A stretch of 17,245 nucleotides of DNA from Zymogenus sp964542895 (lineage in GTDB: Bacteria > Desulfobacterota > Zymogenia > Zymogenales > Zymogenaceae), in the NCBI GenBank assembly GCA_964542895.1, contig CAZIWT010000068.1, positions 1-17,245 on the forward strand, given 5' to 3'. How positions within the stretch are numbered: position 1 is the first letter of the stretch; every line of letters starts with the position of its first letter. The position numbers were made by a program, and so were the translations under genes. Below the pieces are notes generated by a model, which searched no databases, was not told the origin of the DNA, and worked only from the letters and a program-made list of their open reading frames with translations. This document shows, piece by piece, positions 6,421 to 13,502 of this stretch.

Positions 6421-7377
6421 ATGAAGATCATCTTCAGCGCCCCGGAAAACGCCTGGGCCGGCTTTCTGGGGAAGATAAGGGCCGAGATGCCGGAGCATGA
6501 GTTCGTCGCCACGGGCAAGTTCGGCGTCGAGAGCCTTAATGGGTACGACGTCCTCATCCCCACGATGACGAAGATCACCGCCGAGATATTGGAGACGGGA
6601 GACAGGCTGAAGCTCGTCCAGCAGTGCGGCGCCGGCCTCGAGGGGGTCGACATCGAGGCGGCGAACCGGCTCGGTATAGCCGTCGCCAACGTCCCCACCG
6701 ACATCTCGAAAAACGCCGACTCGGTGGCGGAGCTCGGGATATACATGATGGTGGGGCTGTCGAGGAACTTCGGGGGTTTTGAAAAGAGCTTCAAAGAGGG
6801 AAAGATGGGGGAGCCTCACGGGAGGGCCCTGACCGGAAGGACCGTCGGTCTCGTGGGTCTGGGGGGGATAGGCCGCGCCCTCGCAAAGAGGCTCAAACCC
6901 TTCGACGTAAAGGTCATTGGGATAAAGAGAAGCGATCCCGAAGCGGCCAAAAAGGAGCTCGGCCTCGTCTGGGCGGGAGGGCCGGGAGACCTCCCCAAGC
7001 TTCTCAACCTGTCCGACTACGTCGTGCTCTGCCTCCCGCTGACGGACGACAGCAGGGGCCTTATAGACGAAAAGGCGATGTCGGAGATGAAAGATGACTC
7101 GTTTCTGATCAACCTGTCGAGGGGGTCGATAATAGACTACGACGCCCTGAGGAACGGACTTAAAGATAGGAAGATCGCCGGGGCGGGCCTCGACGTCTAC
7201 TGGAACGAGCCTCCCGACCCGGACGACCCGATCTTCAGATACAACGTCCTCGCCACCCCCCACATCGCCGGCTCCACCGACGTCTCCATGCGGGGGATCG
7301 TTGAGGGCGTCGCCGAGAATATCAGGAGGGTGGAGAGGGGAGAGAAGCCCCTTTACACAAAGGACGGGGGTAAGTAG
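6421..7377 (+). CDS. D-isomer-specific 2-hydroxyacid dehydrogenase, NAD(P)-dependent
   Basis: The 318-residue length is usual for the family. The N-terminal substrate domain (1-100) is followed by the Rossmann domain with TVGLVGLGGIGRALAKRL (G146, G148, G151 of GxGxxG). Catalytic residues are visible: R234 in INLSRGSIIDYDAL, E263 in GLDVYWNEPPDP and H281 in LATPHIAGST. Such enzymes interconvert a 2-keto acid and a D-2-hydroxy acid; phosphoglycerate, glyoxylate/hydroxypyruvate or lactate are possible substrates. The absence of a C-terminal ACT domain argues against a regulated SerA. The ATG at 6421 is preceded by GAGAGGAAGGAG. It lies 18 bases behind the YhhN gene and 87 bases before the MaoC-type gene. 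Confidence 0.88.
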   Translation: MKIIFSAPENAWAGFLGKIRAEMPEHEFVATGKFGVESLNGYDVLIPTMTKITAEILETGDRLKLVQQCGAGLEGVDIEAANRLGIAVANVPTDISKNADSVAELGIYMMVGLSRNFGGFEKSFKEGKMGEPHGRALTGRTVGLVGLGGIGRALAKRLKPFDVKVIGIKRSDPEAAKKELGLVWAGGPGDLPKLLNLSDYVVLCLPLTDDSRGLIDEKAMSEMKDDSFLINLSRGSIIDYDALRNGLKDRKIAGAGLDVYWNEPPDPDDPIFRYNVLATPHIAGSTDVSMRGIVEGVAENIRRVERGEKPLYTKDGGK

Positions 7378-7464
7378 GGCGAGGCTTCTTGGAAACAATC
7401 GGGCGAATCGACCTCCGCCCCAAAGGATCAAGGCCTATATCTATATGAAAAGCGAGGTGCGGTA

Positions 7465-7944
7465 ATGTCGAAACTGAGGGAAAAGGCGATAGATGGGTTT
7501 AAGGAAGGTGACTCCTTTTCCATCACAAGGACATTCACGGAAGAAGACACGATCGCCTTTGCCGAAATCACGAGGGACTACAACCCGGTGCACTTCGACG
7601 ACAGGTTCGCCAGGGCAAAGGGGCTTAAGGGACGCGTCTGTCACGGACTCCTGATTGGTAGCATGATAACGGAATTCGGCGGGCAGGTCGGCTTTCTTGC
7701 CTACGACTTCAAATTTACCTTCAAAAGACCGGTTTACTTCGGAGACACGATAACCTGTACGATGACCATGTCAAAGATAGACGAAAACGGCTGGGCAAAG
7801 GCAAGAGGCGTTTTCGTGAATCAGGATGACAAGGTTGTCCTGGAATTTGAGGGAAACGGGATTCCCCCGGGAGCCGAGGAGAGGAAAATCCTTGCGGAGA
7901 TGGTCGCCGAGGGGGACCCGACAAACAAGTTGAGGAACGATTGA
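7465..7944 (+). CDS. MaoC-like (R)-specific enoyl-CoA hydratase type protein
   Basis: The 159-residue protein is a single hot-dog domain. Diagnostic is the hydratase 2 motif AEITRDYNPVHFDDRFA followed by CHGLLIGSM: D38 and H43 are the expected catalytic pair, and H60-G61 belong to the conserved HG that follows the lid. Members hydrate trans-2-enoyl-CoA to (R)-3-hydroxyacyl-CoA, linking fatty acid oxidation with hydroxyalkanoate or fatty acid synthesis. The start ATG at 7465 has GAGGTG at a suitable distance. The C-terminal 25 residues are acidic and extend beyond the usual core. The gene is followed after 16 bases by the WG-repeat lipoprotein; a functional tie between them is not evident. Confidence 0.82.
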   Translation: MSKLREKAIDGFKEGDSFSITRTFTEEDTIAFAEITRDYNPVHFDDRFARAKGLKGRVCHGLLIGSMITEFGGQVGFLAYDFKFTFKRPVYFGDTITCTMTMSKIDENGWAKARGVFVNQDDKVVLEFEGNGIPPGAEERKILAEMVAEGDPTNKLRND

Positions 7945-7960
7945 GATTCTTAAAATTACG

Positions 7961-9037
7961 ATGAGACGAACAGACCGCATCCTCCTGTCGATCACGGCAA
8001 TCCTCATAGCCCTTGTGGCGGGGTGCGCCGGCTACGCGATAAGGCCGGAGTACGAGTTCGCCTGGCCCTTCTTCGACGGGCTGGGCAAGGTTCAGGTCGA
8101 CGGCAAGTGGGGATTTATCGACAAGGAGGGGAACTTCGTCATCGAGCCTGAGCTTGAGAGGGCAGGCTGGTTTTCCGAAGGGCTTGCCCAGGTGAAGATC
8201 GAGGAGAAGTGGGGCTTCATCGACAAGACCGGAGAGGTGGCAATCGAGCCCCGCTTCGACTGGGCATGGGCCTTCCGGGAGGGATACGCTCTGGTGCGCA
8301 TCGGGGAGAAGTGGGGCTTCATCGATAAGGATGGAGAGTTCATCACAGATCCGGCATTCGACCTCGCCAGGGGCTTCTCGGACGGCCTGGCCCTCGTGGG
8401 ATTCGACGACGACGAGGATATGAAAAACGTGCTTGATGCATCACGCATCGACCGATGGGGATACATCGACGGATCGGGGGAAATGAAAATCAGGCCGAGA
8501 TTCAAATACGCCGGTGACTTCTCGGACGGACTCTCCCCGGTCGTTATCGACGGCCTTCAGGGATACATAAATAAATCGGGAAAATTTGTTATCAAGTACC
8601 AGCCGACATTTAAGACCTTGGGCAATTTCTCCGAGGGATTTGCCCCCGTACAGAAAAACGGCCTGTGGGGATTTATCGACAGAAGCGGAAAGGTCGTTTT
8701 GGAGCCGAAATATGACAAGCTCAACGCATTTCACGAGGGGCTGGCGCTGGTAAGGACAATTGAAGCATCGGGAGAAAGCTGGCACTTCATCGACGGGACG
8801 GGAAAGGTCAGGATCACCCTCGAGGGGAGGTCGGGCAATTTTCACGAGGGGCTCGCCCACGCAGACCGGGTAACACCGCTGGGAGACAAAAAGTGGGGCT
8901 TTATCGACAAGACGGGGAAGTTCATCGTCCCCCCCCGCTACGACTGGACCGGGTGGTTCTCCGAGGGGATGGCGGTGGTGAGGGTCAACGGGAGGTACGG
9001 GTATATAAGGCACCCGGGTCTTAATGAAAAAAAGTAG
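7961..9037 (+). CDS. WG-repeat lipoprotein
   Basis: The 358-residue product begins with a lipoprotein signal: MRR, hydrophobic stretch 7-20, then lipobox VAGC with Cys 22. The rest is a run of eight full and one partial WG (KWGFID) repeats of about 35-40 residues. The pattern is F..GLA.V...KWGFID..G...I.P.FD, with variants at the fifth (LQGYIN) and seventh (SWHFID) copies; the fourth is lengthened by an acidic insert (GFDDDEDMKN). WG repeats form beta-strand modules of unknown ligand; here they would lie on the outer face of a membrane. The ATG at 7961 has a poor ribosome site, so translation may be coupled to the gene 16 bases upstream. A hairpin overlaps the stop codon. Confidence 0.85.
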   Translation: MRRTDRILLSITAILIALVAGCAGYAIRPEYEFAWPFFDGLGKVQVDGKWGFIDKEGNFVIEPELERAGWFSEGLAQVKIEEKWGFIDKTGEVAIEPRFDWAWAFREGYALVRIGEKWGFIDKDGEFITDPAFDLARGFSDGLALVGFDDDEDMKNVLDASRIDRWGYIDGSGEMKIRPRFKYAGDFSDGLSPVVIDGLQGYINKSGKFVIKYQPTFKTLGNFSEGFAPVQKNGLWGFIDRSGKVVLEPKYDKLNAFHEGLALVRTIEASGESWHFIDGTGKVRITLEGRSGNFHEGLAHADRVTPLGDKKWGFIDKTGKFIVPPRYDWTGWFSEGMAVVRVNGRYGYIRHPGLNEKK

Positions 9038-9061
9038 GGGCTTACATCAACTGCAAGCCCC
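9037..9061. terminator. Hairpin between convergent genes
   Basis: GGGGCTT (9037-9043) pairs with AAGCCCC (9055-9061). It starts on the last base of the WG-gene stop codon. On the plus strand only TTGTTAATT follows; on the minus strand a strong T-run (from the AAAAAAAG before it) follows. It is probably bidirectional and serves also the minus-strand gene ending at 9091. Confidence 0.6.
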
Positions 9062-9090
9062 TTGTTAATTAACTCGACTATAGAATTATT

Positions 9091-9489
9091 TTACTTTTTA
9101 AGCCAATCCTTCGCCTTCTGCACGTTATCGAAGACCTCTATCTCTATCGTCTCGCCCGCATCGGATTTGTAATTATCTATTGCGACCTTCCCGAAGTGAC
9201 TCGAAGGAACGACAAACGCCTCCTTTCTCAGCCCCGAGGATGCAAAGGCCGGAAGAATGGCCTCGGCCACCCAGGCCGTATCCTCTTCGGAAATGAAGCC
9301 TATATCCCTCGCGTCAACGAACCATTGAAGCCTATGGTGCTTCTCTTTGTATTACTTAAATAACTTGAGGCTCTCCTCTTCGGAGGTTCTGAATTCCTGA
9401 GAGGCCATAAACTTCTTTCCTATCCATTCCAGGCATGGGACGGATTCATCAATCGAGATCCTGTAGCTTTCGTTCTCAACCAGTACCAT
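9091..9489 (-). pseudogene. SpoIIAA/STAS-like protein gene interrupted by one in-frame TAA
   Basis: On the minus strand an ATG at 9489, with AGGAG 6 bases upstream, opens a frame of 133 codons ending in TAA at 9091-9093. Codon 46 (9352-9354) is also TAA; otherwise the frame is continuous. Before it: MVLVENESYRISIDESVPCL and a helix ending LKLFK. After it: LQWFVDARDIGFISEED, WVAEAILPAFASSGLRKEAF, VVPSSHFGKVAID and the end FDNVQKAKDWLKK. The alternating strand-helix order, the W(L/F)VDAR strand and the closing D..eA..WL helix are those of small SpoIIAA/STAS-like proteins of unknown function, which are usually about 130 residues. A CAA (Gln) to TAA change explains the stop. A sequencing error is possible; no later in-frame ATG would rescue the second half. 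Confidence 0.75.
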
Positions 9490-9753
9490 TTTTAACTCCT
9501 TTTAAATAGCGGTTATAAGAGACAAATGCCAACATGTTTCTAGACTTTTCAGCCTACCTTAAAAATTATCATACTTCCTTTCAGTGTCAATATCATGAGC
9601 AGATAAAAAAGTAATACGGCAAAAAATATCTTGATTTTTCCGGGCGGGCGCGCGGTGCGGAAATTGAGTCAGGAAGGAATTATCCGATCATACAAATGAG
9701 CAACATTAGTACACATTACTGTAAAATAGACTCTTAATTTTATCGTAAAAAAA
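9490..9753. other. Intergenic region, AT-rich, no gene seen
   Basis: This is the upstream side of the interrupted minus-strand gene. It holds the possible promoter at 9565-9590 and one GC-rich patch near 9640-9660 inside AT-rich DNA. No frame with a ribosome site and family pattern was found on either strand. Confidence 0.5.
9565..9590 (-). promoter_or_regulatory. Possible promoter of the interrupted SpoIIAA-like gene
   Basis: On the minus strand a perfect TTGACA (9585-9590) is followed after 14 bases by GATAAT (9565-9570, 5 of 6); with a 16-base spacer the -10 would be TAATTT. The spacing is short, but the boxes are about 75 bases before the ATG at 9489. Confidence 0.4.
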
Positions 9754-9778
9754 GGGGCTTACCTGTACAGTAAGCCCC
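9754..9778 (-). terminator. Intrinsic terminator of sulfatase 1
   Basis: Perfect 9-bp stem GGGGCTTAC/GTAAGCCCC with a 7-base loop; on the minus strand it is followed by TTTTTTT. It lies 44 bases after the sulfatase stop. Its arm GGGGCTTAC also occurs in the hairpin at 9037-9061. Confidence 0.85.
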
Positions 9779-9821
9779 GTCTGACCTAAATTTTAGCAGT
9801 CTTAATCAAATACGAAGCAAA

Positions 9822-11222
9822 TCAGAGGCCGTTTTCCGCCTTCAGCCCATCCAGCATCGCCTTGAGCTCCGGATACAGCTTGTCACCCTCCTCCGTTCCG
9901 ATCAGGTTTACCTTCTCCTTTGGGTCGTTTACGAGGTCGTAAAGCTCCTTTCCCCTCCTCCCCTCGAACTCGATATACTTGTGGGTGTTTGTCCTAACGG
10001 CGAAGTTCGGCGGGACCCGATAGGGGTAGTCGCTGAAATACTCGTAGAGCCACGCCTCCCTCCCCTCGGCTCTCCCGCTTCTCAGGATCGGCACGAAGCT
10101 CTCCCCCTCCACGTTGTCCGGAATCTTTATGCCAGCCATCGCGAGTATCGTGGGCATGAGGTCTACGTTAAGCACCATCTGCTCGGCCCGCCTCCCCGGA
10201 TCTTTGATCATCCCCGGGGCGCGGACGATAAACGGTATGTGCATCGACTCCTCGTAGGGGAAGCGCTTGTCCACCAGGTTGTGCTCTCCCCAGAAATAGC
10301 CGTTGTCCCCGGCGTAGAGGATAATCGTGTCGTCGGCGATTCCCATCTCGTCCAGCTTGTCGAGAATCCTCCCTATCTCCCGGTCAAGGGCGACGAGGGC
10401 GCGGCAGTAGTTGAGATACTTCTGCTGCATTATGCCGAGCATCCCGTAGTAGAGGTTTCCGCCGGTCAGCGTCACCCACGGGTCGAAGTCCTTCGGGAGG
10501 TCGAGCTCCACATCGCTGTAGAGGTCCTTTAGGTCCTCCGGCGGGAGGAACTGGTGGTGAACCGCCTTGTGGGAGAGGTAGAGGCAGAACGGGTTCTCCC
10601 GCTCTTTCTCTATGAACTCGAGCCCCCAGTCTGTCAGCTCCTCGGTTATATATCTCTTCCTCGAGGGTGTCTCTACACCGTTAACGATTAAGGGACAGTC
10701 GAAGTAGCGTCCCTGGCCCCCCTGGATCGTGAAGGTCACGAACTGATCCACACCCCGAAGCTCCGGGAGCTTGCCCGGCATGTGCCACTTGCCGATAAAT
10801 GACGTGTCGTAGCCCGCCTCCTTCAAAAGCTCCATGAACGTGACGTTTTCGTTGTTCCAGGTGGTGATGTTGTTCTTGACGCCGTGGGTGTGGGCGTAGG
10901 TGCCGGTCAGGAAACTCGCCCGGCTGGGACTGCACAGCGAGGTGGTCACAAACGCGTTGTCGAAGTGCACCCCCTCACCGGCGAGCCTGTCCAGGTTGGG
11001 GGTTTCAATGAAGGGATGGCCCACGTAGCTCAGGTGATCCCACCTGTGGTCATCGCTCAGGATGAAGATGATGTTGGGGTGCTTCTCGGCCCTCGATACG
11101 TTCGGGATCGAGAGCCCGGAAAGCCCCACAAGTCCCGCCGCGGATACCGCCCCCATCGTCTTCAGGGCGTCCCGCCTGTTTATCTCTCTGTCTAAAAAGG
11201 CTTTATCTTTTTTATCCGACAT
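9822..11222 (-). CDS. Tat-exported formylglycine-type sulfatase 1
   Basis: The enzyme has 466 residues from the ATG at 11222, chosen because TGAGG lies 6 bases upstream and the paralogue also begins MSDKK; the ATG at 11234 has no ribosome site. A twin-arginine signal (NRRDALKTMG, then a hydrophobic stretch) directs it across the membrane. Mature domain: calcium ligands D57-D58 in ILSDDHRWDH, the active-site Cys 97 in TTSLCSPSRASFLTGTYAH, which is oxidised to formylglycine, then FIGKWHMPG, YLSHKAVHH and YAGDNGYFWGEHN. CSPSR is the Cys-type S1 sulfatase signature. Overall look is nearest to GlcNAc-6-sulfatase-like S1 enzymes; substrate unknown. It needs a formylglycine-generating enzyme, not seen here. 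It follows its membrane-protein partner by 49 bases and ends before a terminator. Confidence 0.92.
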   Translation of the reverse strand: MSDKKDKAFLDREINRRDALKTMGAVSAAGLVGLSGLSIPNVSRAEKHPNIIFILSDDHRWDHLSYVGHPFIETPNLDRLAGEGVHFDNAFVTTSLCSPSRASFLTGTYAHTHGVKNNITTWNNENVTFMELLKEAGYDTSFIGKWHMPGKLPELRGVDQFVTFTIQGGQGRYFDCPLIVNGVETPSRKRYITEELTDWGLEFIEKERENPFCLYLSHKAVHHQFLPPEDLKDLYSDVELDLPKDFDPWVTLTGGNLYYGMLGIMQQKYLNYCRALVALDREIGRILDKLDEMGIADDTIILYAGDNGYFWGEHNLVDKRFPYEESMHIPFIVRAPGMIKDPGRRAEQMVLNVDLMPTILAMAGIKIPDNVEGESFVPILRSGRAEGREAWLYEYFSDYPYRVPPNFAVRTNTHKYIEFEGRRGKELYDLVNDPKEKVNLIGTEEGDKLYPELKAMLDGLKAENGL

Positions 11223-11271
11223 ATCAAACCTCATTAAATATAAATTGCGTATTTTCGACAGCAGCCTGTCC

Positions 11272-11841
11272 CTACATCATCCCCGAGTAGAAGAGAGCCC
11301 TGTAGCCGTTCATGAAGATGTAGAAGTGGTTGACCCCCACATCCCAGAGGAGGATGAAGAGGAAGTTCCCGATTCCGAGAACCATCGCCAGAATCGCGAC
11401 GGCCGGCCCCCTCTTGGGCTGGACCCCCCGCTTTCTGGCACCCCTCCTGCAGATAAGCTCCGAAAGCCCCATCTCCGCTATTATGACGGAGACGAGCCAC
11501 AGATCGATCACGCTGAGGTAGAAGTATAAAGCCTCCGGCACGCTGTATACCCCGGCCAGGATTATCGACTCCTTGGTGGCCCAGAGGAATGCGGGGATGA
11601 AACATGCGACGATCCTCTCGAAAAGGGACGCCCCGCGATAATACGCCACGATATAGATGTAGAACGTCCCGAACCAGAGGGCCAGCATGATCAATATCCC
11701 GGAAGCGGCGGACAAAATTTGGAACAGCGTGTGGTTTTTGAGCATGTGGGAGTAGTGATATACAAGAAACGAGACGGCCATTATTATGATGACGGTCAGT
11801 TGAGGGGAAACGAACCTTTTAAAAAAACTCTCTTTTTCCAT
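11272..11841 (-). CDS. Five-span membrane protein paired with sulfatase 1, unrecognised family
   Basis: The 189-residue product has about five hydrophobic spans: near 14-33, 40-66, 76-98, 103-130 and 147-168. I recognise no family. It is paralogous to the gene at 13503-14075. Blocks shared by both: MAVSF.VY in span 1, WFGT.YIY at the end of span 2, the loop RGASL.ER.VA, KE in span 3, MG..E...R after span 4, and G.RALF..G at the C-terminus. The strongest conserved patch is the RGASL.ER loop, a likely functional face. ATG at 11841 has GGAGGATCTT before it, and a promoter lies at 11872-11900. In both copies it sits directly before a Tat sulfatase, so a role in anchoring, substrate entry or product uptake for the sulfatase is a reasonable inference, no more. 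Confidence 0.8.
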   Translation of the reverse strand: MEKESFFKRFVSPQLTVIIIMAVSFLVYHYSHMLKNHTLFQILSAASGILIMLALWFGTFYIYIVAYYRGASLFERIVACFIPAFLWATKESIILAGVYSVPEALYFYLSVIDLWLVSVIIAEMGLSELICRRGARKRGVQPKRGPAVAILAMVLGIGNFLFILLWDVGVNHFYIFMNGYRALFYSGMM

Positions 11842-11871
11842 AAGATCCTCCAGAATTTTATCGGTTAGACA

Positions 11872-11900
11872 AAGTATAAATCCAAACTCCCCCTTTTACA
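11872..11900 (-). promoter_or_regulatory. Promoter of membrane protein 1 - sulfatase 1 operon
   Basis: Minus strand TTGTAA (11895-11900, 4 of 6), exactly 17 bases, TATACT (11872-11877, 5 of 6), about 30 bases before the ATG at 11841. A second TTGACA lies a little further upstream without a partner -10. With the terminator at 11980 this makes module 1 a separate transcription unit. Confidence 0.55.
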
Positions 11901-11979
11901 AGAGGTTTTTGTCAAAATTGGTCAAGAAGTCCCCCGAGGTTGGGATGAGGAAAATGTGCCGAGAGCCGAAGCGTAAATC

Positions 11980-12010
11980 AAAGGGGGGGGATTTCAAATT
12001 CCCCCCCTTT
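11980..12010 (-). terminator. Long G8/C7 hairpin after sulfatase 2
   Basis: AAAGGGGGGGGATTT (11980-11994), central C, AAATTCCCCCCCTTT (11996-12010): a 15+15 palindrome with one G-T pair. It starts 33 bases after the sulfatase 2 stop. On the minus strand TTTGATTT follows, so it probably terminates module 2. The run of eight G and seven C is unusual. Confidence 0.65.
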
Positions 12011-12042
12011 AAAGAACTTAAAGAACCAATCCCACCCCCCCA

Positions 12043-13446
12043 TCAAAGCCTCTTTCCCGCTTTAAGCTCCTCGAGCATCGCTTTCAGCTGCGGGTAGAGC
12101 TTATCCCCCTCCTCGGTCCCGATGAGGTTATTCTTTTCCTTCGGGTCTTGGTCGATCTTGTAGAGGAGCGGCTTTCTTCTCCCCTCGTACTCGATCAGCT
12201 TGTACCTGTCCGTCCTCACCCCGTAGGTAGTGGGGATGTTGTATGGGTAGTCCTTGAAGTACTCGTAGAGCCAGGCCTTCCGCCCCGCCGTATCCCTGTT
12301 TCTCAAAACCGGAAGAAAACTCTCTCCCTCCATCTCACCGGGGATCGGCACACCCGCGATGTCGAGAAGGGTCGGGGCGAGGTCGATGTTCAAGACCATC
12401 TGCTCCCGACTGCCGCCGGAGTCGGAAGACATCCCGGGGGCGCGCACGATAAAGGGTATCCTGATCGACTCCTCGTAGGGCCAGTTCTTGTCTATCGTCC
12501 TGTGCTCTCCCCAGAGAAAGCCGTTGTCGGAGGAGTAGATAACCACCGTGTTCTCGGAGAGGCCGAGGTCGTCGATCCTGTCAAGGAGCCTTACTATCTC
12601 CCGGTCAAGCCCGATGATGGTCTCGCAGTAGTTCCGGTAGTGGGCCGAGAGGAGCCCCATGGTCCCGGAGTAGAGGTGGCCGTTGGTCATGGAGAGCCAG
12701 ATGTCGTTCTCCTCCGGCATATCTACATCGACGTCGTCAAAGGTGCCGGCGAGGTCTTTTGGGGGCATAAAGGCGTGGTGGACCGCCTTGTGGGAGAGGT
12801 AGAGACAGAAGGGGTTCTCCCTCTCCTTTTCCATATACTCGATGGCGTAGTCGGTGAGCTCCTCCGTGATGTACTCCTTCCTCGACTTCGTGGGAACCCC
12901 GTCAACGATCATCGGGCAGTCGAAGTAGCGGCCCTGGCCCTCCTGTATGGTAAACGAGACGAACCTGTCCAGAAACGGGAGGTCGGGAAGCCCCTTGCCC
13001 GGCATGTGCCACTTACCGATGAATCCCACGTCGTAGCCGGCGTTGGAGAGGTGCTCCAGTATCGTGGTGCTCTCCCCAGTCCAGGGGGTCAGGTTGTTCT
13101 TGACGCCGTGGGTGTGGGCGTAGGTGCCGGTCAGGAAGCTCGCCCGGCTGGGGCTGCACAGAGAGGTGGTCACAAAGGAGTTTTTGAACGAAACCCCCTC
13201 CCCCGCCAGCCGATCGAGCCCCGGCGTCTTCAGGAAGGGGTGGCCCATAAAGCCCATGTGATCCCAGCGGTGGTCGTCGCTCAATATAAATACGATGTTG
13301 GGTCTATCTTTTGAGGGCGAAGCCAAGAGGGATGCCGGAATCGCCGAGGAGACGACTCCCGCGGCCGAGATCGCGCCTACCCCCTTCAACATCTCCCTTC
13401 TGCTTATGTCTCTGTCGAAAAGCCCCTTTATCTTTTTATCAGACAT
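12043..13446 (-). CDS. Tat-exported formylglycine-type sulfatase 2
   Basis: The 467-residue protein is a close paralogue of sulfatase 1 over its whole length. Tat signal SRREMLKGVGAISAAG; calcium ligands D57-D58 in FILSDDHRWDH; Cys 97 in SLCSPSRASFLTGTYAHTHG at exactly the same residue number as in sulfatase 1; GKWHMPGKGLP; LYLSHKAVHHAFMPP; SSDNGFLWGEHRTIDKNWPYE. The substrate-facing parts differ: sulfatase 1 has WNNENVT and HNLVDKR where this one has WTGESTT and HRTIDKN, so the two may act on different positions or sugars of one polymer. ATG at 13446 with GAGG 9 bases upstream; 56 bases behind the membrane-protein gene. Directly after the stop codon comes a G-rich tract (minus strand GGGGGGGTGGG). 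Confidence 0.92.
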   Translation of the reverse strand: MSDKKIKGLFDRDISRREMLKGVGAISAAGVVSSAIPASLLASPSKDRPNIVFILSDDHRWDHMGFMGHPFLKTPGLDRLAGEGVSFKNSFVTTSLCSPSRASFLTGTYAHTHGVKNNLTPWTGESTTILEHLSNAGYDVGFIGKWHMPGKGLPDLPFLDRFVSFTIQEGQGRYFDCPMIVDGVPTKSRKEYITEELTDYAIEYMEKERENPFCLYLSHKAVHHAFMPPKDLAGTFDDVDVDMPEENDIWLSMTNGHLYSGTMGLLSAHYRNYCETIIGLDREIVRLLDRIDDLGLSENTVVIYSSDNGFLWGEHRTIDKNWPYEESIRIPFIVRAPGMSSDSGGSREQMVLNIDLAPTLLDIAGVPIPGEMEGESFLPVLRNRDTAGRKAWLYEYFKDYPYNIPTTYGVRTDRYKLIEYEGRRKPLLYKIDQDPKEKNNLIGTEEGDKLYPQLKAMLEELKAGKRL

Positions 13447-13502
13447 CTTATTACCTCATAATTTCGAGTATTTAAAAAACCTGAAACAGCGGCACTCCCC
13501 GC

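Noticed and set aside
6181..7431. 416-codon minus-strand open frame opposite the hydroxyacid dehydrogenase
   Set aside because: It is antisense to two well-supported genes, has no ribosome site and no recognisable motif.
9352..9354. Recoded stop codon (selenocysteine or pyrrolysine)
   Set aside because: The codon is TAA, which is used for neither; a mutation or sequencing error is simpler.
12148..13314. 388-codon plus-strand open frame opposite sulfatase 2
   Set aside because: It is the antisense shadow of a clear sulfatase; its translation has no family pattern and is rich in Val, Gly, Arg and His as expected from the reversed codons.
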